Assembly: GCF_037201815.1 (NCBI RefSeq)
Contig: NZ_CP147407.1
Span: 1,744,723-1,808,722 of the forward strand
DNA from: Metabacillus sp. FJAT-52054
GTDB lineage: Bacteria; Bacillota; Bacilli; Bacillales; Bacillaceae
Length of the DNA: 64,000 bases
Reading direction: 5' to 3'
In this document: positions 57,408 through 64,000 of the stretch, one piece after another
Layout of the letters: each line of letters starts with the position of its first letter
Position numbering within the stretch: position 1 is the first letter of the stretch
Notes under the pieces: model-generated
What the model saw: only the letters and a program-made list of their open reading frames with translations
What the model was told of the DNA's origin: nothing
The model's database searches: none
Translations under genes and position numbers: made by a program

Positions 57408-60400
57408 ATATTAAGAAGATACTAGTTATTGGATCTGGACCGATCGTCATTGGCCAGGCTGCAGAATTTGATTATGCAGGCACTCAGGCGTGCATCTCAC
57501 TAAAGGAAGAAGGATATGAAGTCGTTCTCGTCAATTCCAATCCTGCCACAATCATGACGGATACGGAAATCGCAGATAAAGTTTATATCGAACCTTTAAC
57601 AGCAGAGTTTGTCAGCAACATCATCCGCAAAGAGAGACCGGATGCACTCGTTCCTACACTTGGCGGTCAAACCGGCCTGAATCTTGCGGTTGAGCTTGCC
57701 CAATCCGGTGTTCTCGATGAATGCGGTGTGGAAATACTCGGAACGAGCCTTGAGGCCATTCAAAAGGCAGAAGACAGGGACCTGTTCCGCAGATTAATGA
57801 ATGAGCTGAACGAGCCGGTGCCGGATAGTGAAATTGTTCATACGATTGATGAAGCCTTCGCATTTGCTGAAGTAATCGGCTATCCGATTATCGTTCGCCC
57901 TGCATTTACCCTTGGCGGTACAGGGGGCGGCATTTGCGGCAATGAGGAAGAGCTTGCCGAAATCGTCGCTTACGGGTTAAAAGCAAGTCCGGTTACCCAA
58001 TGCCTTCTTGAAAAAAGCATCGCAGGCTTTAAGGAAATCGAGTATGAAGTCATGAGGGACAGCGGGGACCATGCGATTGTCGTCTGCAACATGGAGAACT
58101 TCGATCCTGTCGGAATCCATACTGGTGACAGTATAGTAGTCGCACCTTCACAGACGCTGAGTGACCGGGAATATCAGCTGTTAAGAAATGTCTCGCTAAA
58201 AATTATCAGGGCCCTTGGAATAGAAGGCGGCTGCAACGTTCAGCTCGCACTCGATCCGGACAGCTTTCAATATTACATTATTGAAGTCAACCCGAGGGTA
58301 AGCCGGTCATCTGCTCTTGCTTCTAAGGCAACAGGCTATCCGATTGCTAAACTGGCAGCGAAAATTGCCGTAGGTCTTACACTCGATGAAATGATGAACC
58401 CGGTTACCGGTAAAACATACGCTTGCTTTGAACCGGCATTGGATTATATCGTTACTAAAATTCCGCGCTGGCCATTTGATAAATTCGAATCCGCCAACAG
58501 ATGGCTTGGTACCCAAATGAAGGCTACAGGTGAAGTAATGGCGATTGGAAGAACATTTGAGGAATCGCTGCTGAAAGCGGTCCGTTCACTCGAAGCGGAT
58601 GTCCATCATCTTGAATTGAAGAGTGCAGCAGAGCTTGACGACCATCATATTGAAAAAAGAATCCGCAAAGCGGGAGATGAGCGTCTCTTTTATCTTGCAG
58701 AAGCACTTCGGAGAGGAGTCTCAGCAGAAACATTGCACGAGTGGAGCGGGATTGATTTATTTTTCCTGAATAAGCTAACCGGAATTATTGCCCTGGAAAA
58801 GCATGTGGCGAACCGCCCATATGATCTGGAGGTTCTTTACGAAGCCAAAGCAAATGGATTCTCTGATCTGGCAATAGCAAATTTATGGTCATCTGATGAA
58901 AGAGAAATCTATGAGCTCAGAAAACAATCGGGACTCCTGCCTGTTTATAAAATGGTTGATACGTGTGCTGCCGAATTTGAATCGTCCACACCGTATTTTT
59001 ATGGTACGTACGAAGAAGAAAATGAGTCCGCGGTAACAGCTAGGGAGAGCGTTCTCGTTCTTGGCTCAGGCCCGATCCGCATCGGTCAGGGAGTAGAATT
59101 TGACTATGCGACGGTTCACTCTGTCTGGGCGATAAAAGAAGCAGGCTATGAGGCAATTATTATTAACAATAATCCAGAGACGGTTTCAACCGATTTCAGC
59201 ATCTCCGATAAGCTTTACTTTGAACCGCTCACTGCTGAAGATGTGATGCATGTCATTGAACTTGAAAAACCAATTGGTGTGGTCGTGCAGTTTGGCGGCC
59301 AGACGGCCATTAATCTAGCGGATGAGCTTTCTGCACGCGGTGTGAAAATTCTTGGAACATCTTTGGAAGATTTGGACCGGGCGGAAAACCGGGATAAGTT
59401 TGAGCAAACTCTGAATACCCTGGGAATTCCTCAGCCCCTTGGAAAAACAGCTGTATCGGCAAGTGAAGCTGCCGTAATTGCAAATGAAATTGGTTACCCG
59501 GTCCTTGTCCGGCCTTCCTATGTATTAGGAGGACGAGCGATGGAGATTGTCTACCGGGAAGAAGAATTGCTTCATTACATGGAGAATGCAGTGAAAGTAA
59601 ATCCAGCTCATCCTGTCCTAATCGACAAATACTTAACGGGCAAGGAAATTGAAGTGGATGCGATCTCTGACGGGGAGACGATCGTGATACCGGGGATTAT
59701 GGAGCATATAGAAAGAGCCGGTGTCCATTCCGGAGACTCGATTGCGGTATATCCTCCTCAAACCCTTTCGGATGACTGCAAAAACAAAATCATTGAGCAT
59801 ACGATCGCACTCGCGAAGGGACTGAATATCTCCGGACTCCTGAATATCCAGTTTGTTATTTATAAAGGTGATGTGTTCGTCCTAGAAGTAAACCCGCGGT
59901 CAAGCAGGACGGTTCCGTTTTTAAGCAAAATTACCGGCGTGCCTATGGCGAATCTTGCAACGAAAGTGGTTTTAGGCCACAAGCTAAGGGACATGGGATA
60001 TGAAACAGGCCTGATTGAAGAGAAGGCTGGAGTATATGTAAAAGTACCTGTGTTCTCTTTTGCGAAACTAAGGATGGTGGACATTACCCTTGGACCGGAA
60101 ATGAAATCCACAGGGGAAGTAATGGGGAAAGACGCCACTCTTGAAAAGGCTTTGTATAAAGGATTGGTTGCATCCGGAATTCAAATTCATAAATATGGAT
60201 CTGTTCTTCTGACCGTAGCAGATAAAGACAAAACGGAAGGCCTGGAAATTGCAAGACGGTTTAACCGGATCGGCTACCAGATCCTTGCAACAAGCGGAAC
60301 AGCCGAATACCTGCAGGAAGCGGGCATTCCTTCAAAAATTGTCAATAAAATCAGTGAGCAGCCGAACCTGCTGGATGTGATCCGGAACGGAGAAGCGCAA

Positions 60401-60597
60401 TTTGTCATCAACACATTGACAAAAGGCAAACAGCCGGCAAGAGACGGCTTCAAAATCCGACGTGAATCCGTTGAAAACGGTGTGCCGTGCCTGACATCAC
60501 TGGATACAGCGAAAGCGATATTAAGGGTTCTTGAATCCATGAGCTTTTCGACAGAAGCGATGCAGGAGCTGAATCCCGGACGGGAGGCTGTTTATTC

Positions 60598-60601
<4 letters not shown>
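57392..60601 (+). CDS. pyrAB: Carbamoyl-phosphate synthase, large subunit
   Basis: 1069 residues, the family length. Two homologous ATP-grasp halves: [20 protein letters not shown] at the N-terminus and [20 protein letters not shown] about 545 residues later; the matching metal sites are [20 protein letters not shown] and [20 protein letters not shown]. The C-terminal MGS-like domain (about 930-1069) is the allosteric region. Makes carbamoyl phosphate from bicarbonate, ammonia and two ATP. Overlaps both neighbours. Confidence 0.98.
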
Positions 60602-62990
<2,389 letters not shown>

Positions 62991-62994
<4 letters not shown>

Positions 62995-63632
62995 AAGAAA
63001 AAATTGCAAAGTCACTTCTTGAAATAGGGGCGGTCACACTGAAGCCAAACGAGCCGTTTACATGGTCAAGCGGGATGCTTTCCCCTATTTACTGCGATAA
63101 TCGTTTAACCCTGTCTTATCCGGAAATACGCAGTGAGATCGCTAAAGGTCTGGCACGAGTAATTCAGCTGAATTATCCGGATGCTACCCTGATTGCCGGA
63201 ACGGCAACGGCTGGGATTGCCCATGCAGCTCTTGTCAGTGATATTCTCGGACTGCCGATGTGCTATGTGCGCGGAAGTGCCAAAGGACACGGCAAAGGCA
63301 ATATGATTGAGGGAATAGCTGGAGAGAACGACCGGGCAGTGGTCATCGAAGACCTGATATCTACTGGCGGAAGCTCTATTCATACCGCCAAGGTGCTTCG
63401 TCAAGCAGGTGCGGAGGTGCTGGGTGTTGCTGCAATTTTCACTTATGAGTTTGACGCAGCTGATCAAAACTTCAGCGAAGAGCTGATTTCATACCGGACC
63501 CTGACAGACTATTCGACTCTCATTCAAATAGCCAGGGAGGAAAACCGTATTAAAGAAAAGGATCTTAAAAAGCTTGAATTGTGGAGGGAAAATCCTTCTT
63601 CCCTCGAATGGAAGGCGGAAACCTCTGTCTGA
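62991..63632 (+). CDS. pyrE: Orotate phosphoribosyltransferase
   Basis: 213 residues. Attaches ribose phosphate from PRPP to orotate. [40 protein letters not shown], the loop [17 protein letters not shown] and the PRPP motif [20 protein letters not shown] (about 115-134) are intact. Last gene of the operon; no obvious terminator was found directly after it. Confidence 0.97.
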
Positions 63633-63647
63633 ATAGAAAGATTACTC

Positions 63648-63677
63648 TTGCCATTGTGAAAGCTAGTATGCTATAAA
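63648..63677 (+). promoter_or_regulatory. Candidate promoter of the cobalamin riboswitch transcript
   Basis: TTGCCA (63648-63653), 18-base spacer, TATAAA (63672-63677) with an extended TGC directly before it. It begins 16 bases after the pyrE stop. Confidence 0.65.
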
Positions 63678-63694
63678 AGAAACTATCAATTTCA

Positions 63695-63865
63695 TATTGT
63701 AGAGGAATAACAGGTACCGCTTATAGCGGTTTAATTAATCCGGTTATAATCCGGAGCTGTCCCCGCAACTGTACGTGCTGACGATTCTGCTGAAAAGCCA
63801 CTGTCATTATGGACGGGAAGGCGCAGAAAAGACTGAAGCATAAGCCAGGAGACCTGCTATTCCTT
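63695..63865 (+). ncRNA. Cobalamin (B12) riboswitch
   Basis: The conserved features are visible in order: AACAGGTACCGC near the 5' end, CTGTCCCCGCAACTGTA (63758-63774), GAAAAGCCACTG (63792-63803), GACGGGAAGG and the B12 box AGCCAGGAGACCTGC (63843-63857). It binds adenosylcobalamin and usually represses cobalamin transport or synthesis genes. The regulated gene is beyond the window. Confidence 0.95.
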
Positions 63866-63964
63866 GGAGTTTTCAATCTTCGGGGGAAGATGTGAAAAAG
63901 ATTGTGTTACATACGATTCTTTTTATTGTTTGTCATCGACCGTTTTGGACTGAACCTTGTCAGA

Positions 63965-63997
63965 CCTGTCTGTGCCATTGTAGGCGAAGCAGACAGG
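63965..63997 (+). promoter_or_regulatory. Hairpin downstream of the cobalamin riboswitch, possible expression platform
   Basis: CCTGTCTG / CAGACAGG is a perfect 8-bp stem with a 17-nt loop ending three bases before the window edge. It could be the intrinsic terminator of the riboswitch if a T run follows. A reading frame open from GTG 63892 to the edge (36 codons, rich in Cys and His, after GGGGGAAG) passes through it and is probably not a gene. Confidence 0.45.
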
Positions 63998-64000
63998 GAG

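Overview
The window is chromosomal DNA from an endospore-forming member of the Bacillaceae, close to Bacillus in the broad sense but not B. subtilis itself. The evidence is gene order and protein sequence: the ylb cluster, the division and cell-wall (dcw) cluster with the sporulation genes spoVD and spoVE inside it, spoIIGA-sigE-sigG, the ylm-divIVA block, T-box-controlled ileS, and the PyrR-regulated pyr operon follow the B. subtilis order almost gene for gene. MurE carries the DNPR signature of meso-diaminopimelate addition. Nothing points to prophage, plasmid or insertion-sequence content; almost everything is core genome.

Layout. 1-12.9 kb is the ylb region: a thioesterase cut by the window edge, ylbD-ylbE, a small lipoprotein, ylbF (ricF), an unrecognised Cys-ended small protein, ylbG, a DUF7147 protein, a ylbH-type leader RNA before rsmD-coaD, ylbJ, ylbK-ylbL, tmcAL, ylbN-rpmF, a crotonase-family protein, gerR and ylbP. 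13.1-16.3 kb holds a three-gene biotin-dependent acyl-CoA carboxylase set with a candidate CcpA (cre) site, an apparent insertion relative to B. subtilis. 16.4-19.4 kb is panE, a DUF3397 membrane protein and bshC (bacillithiol). 19.5-39.1 kb is the dcw cluster: mraZ, rsmH, ftsL, pbpB, spoVD, murE, mraY, murD, spoVE, murG, murB, divIB, ylxW, ylxX, sbp, ftsA, ftsZ. 39.4-42 kb is spoIIGA-sigE and sigG. 42.3-46.3 kb is ylmC, pgeF, ylmE, sepF, ylmG, rqcP and divIVA. 46.3-51.7 kb is the Ile T-box and ileS, ylyA, lspA and rluD-like ylyB. 51.75-63.6 kb is pyrR-pyrP-pyrB-pyrC-pyrAA-pyrAB-pyrK-pyrD-pyrF-pyrE, with a PyrR attenuator before each of the first three genes. The window closes with a cobalamin riboswitch whose target gene lies outside.

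Functionally the window links peptidoglycan precursor synthesis (murE to murB), septum assembly (FtsL, PBP2B, DivIB, FtsA, FtsZ, SepF, DivIVA), the switch from vegetative growth to sporulation (SpoIIGA processes pro-SigE; SigG then acts in the forespore; GerR, YlbJ, SpoVD and SpoVE serve spore formation) and complete UMP synthesis.

The least explained signal is a pair of tandem arrays, about 39 kb apart, built on the same 41-bp period. Each unit holds a 28-nt imperfect hairpin/dyad with core GTTTGTCAGACAAA plus a 13-nt linker. One array follows the rpmF terminator and the other follows the ileS terminator. The linkers differ between the arrays but are largely shared within each one. They fit no element type I can name. 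Two copies of a second, MITE-like intergenic repeat and one fragment of a third are also present.
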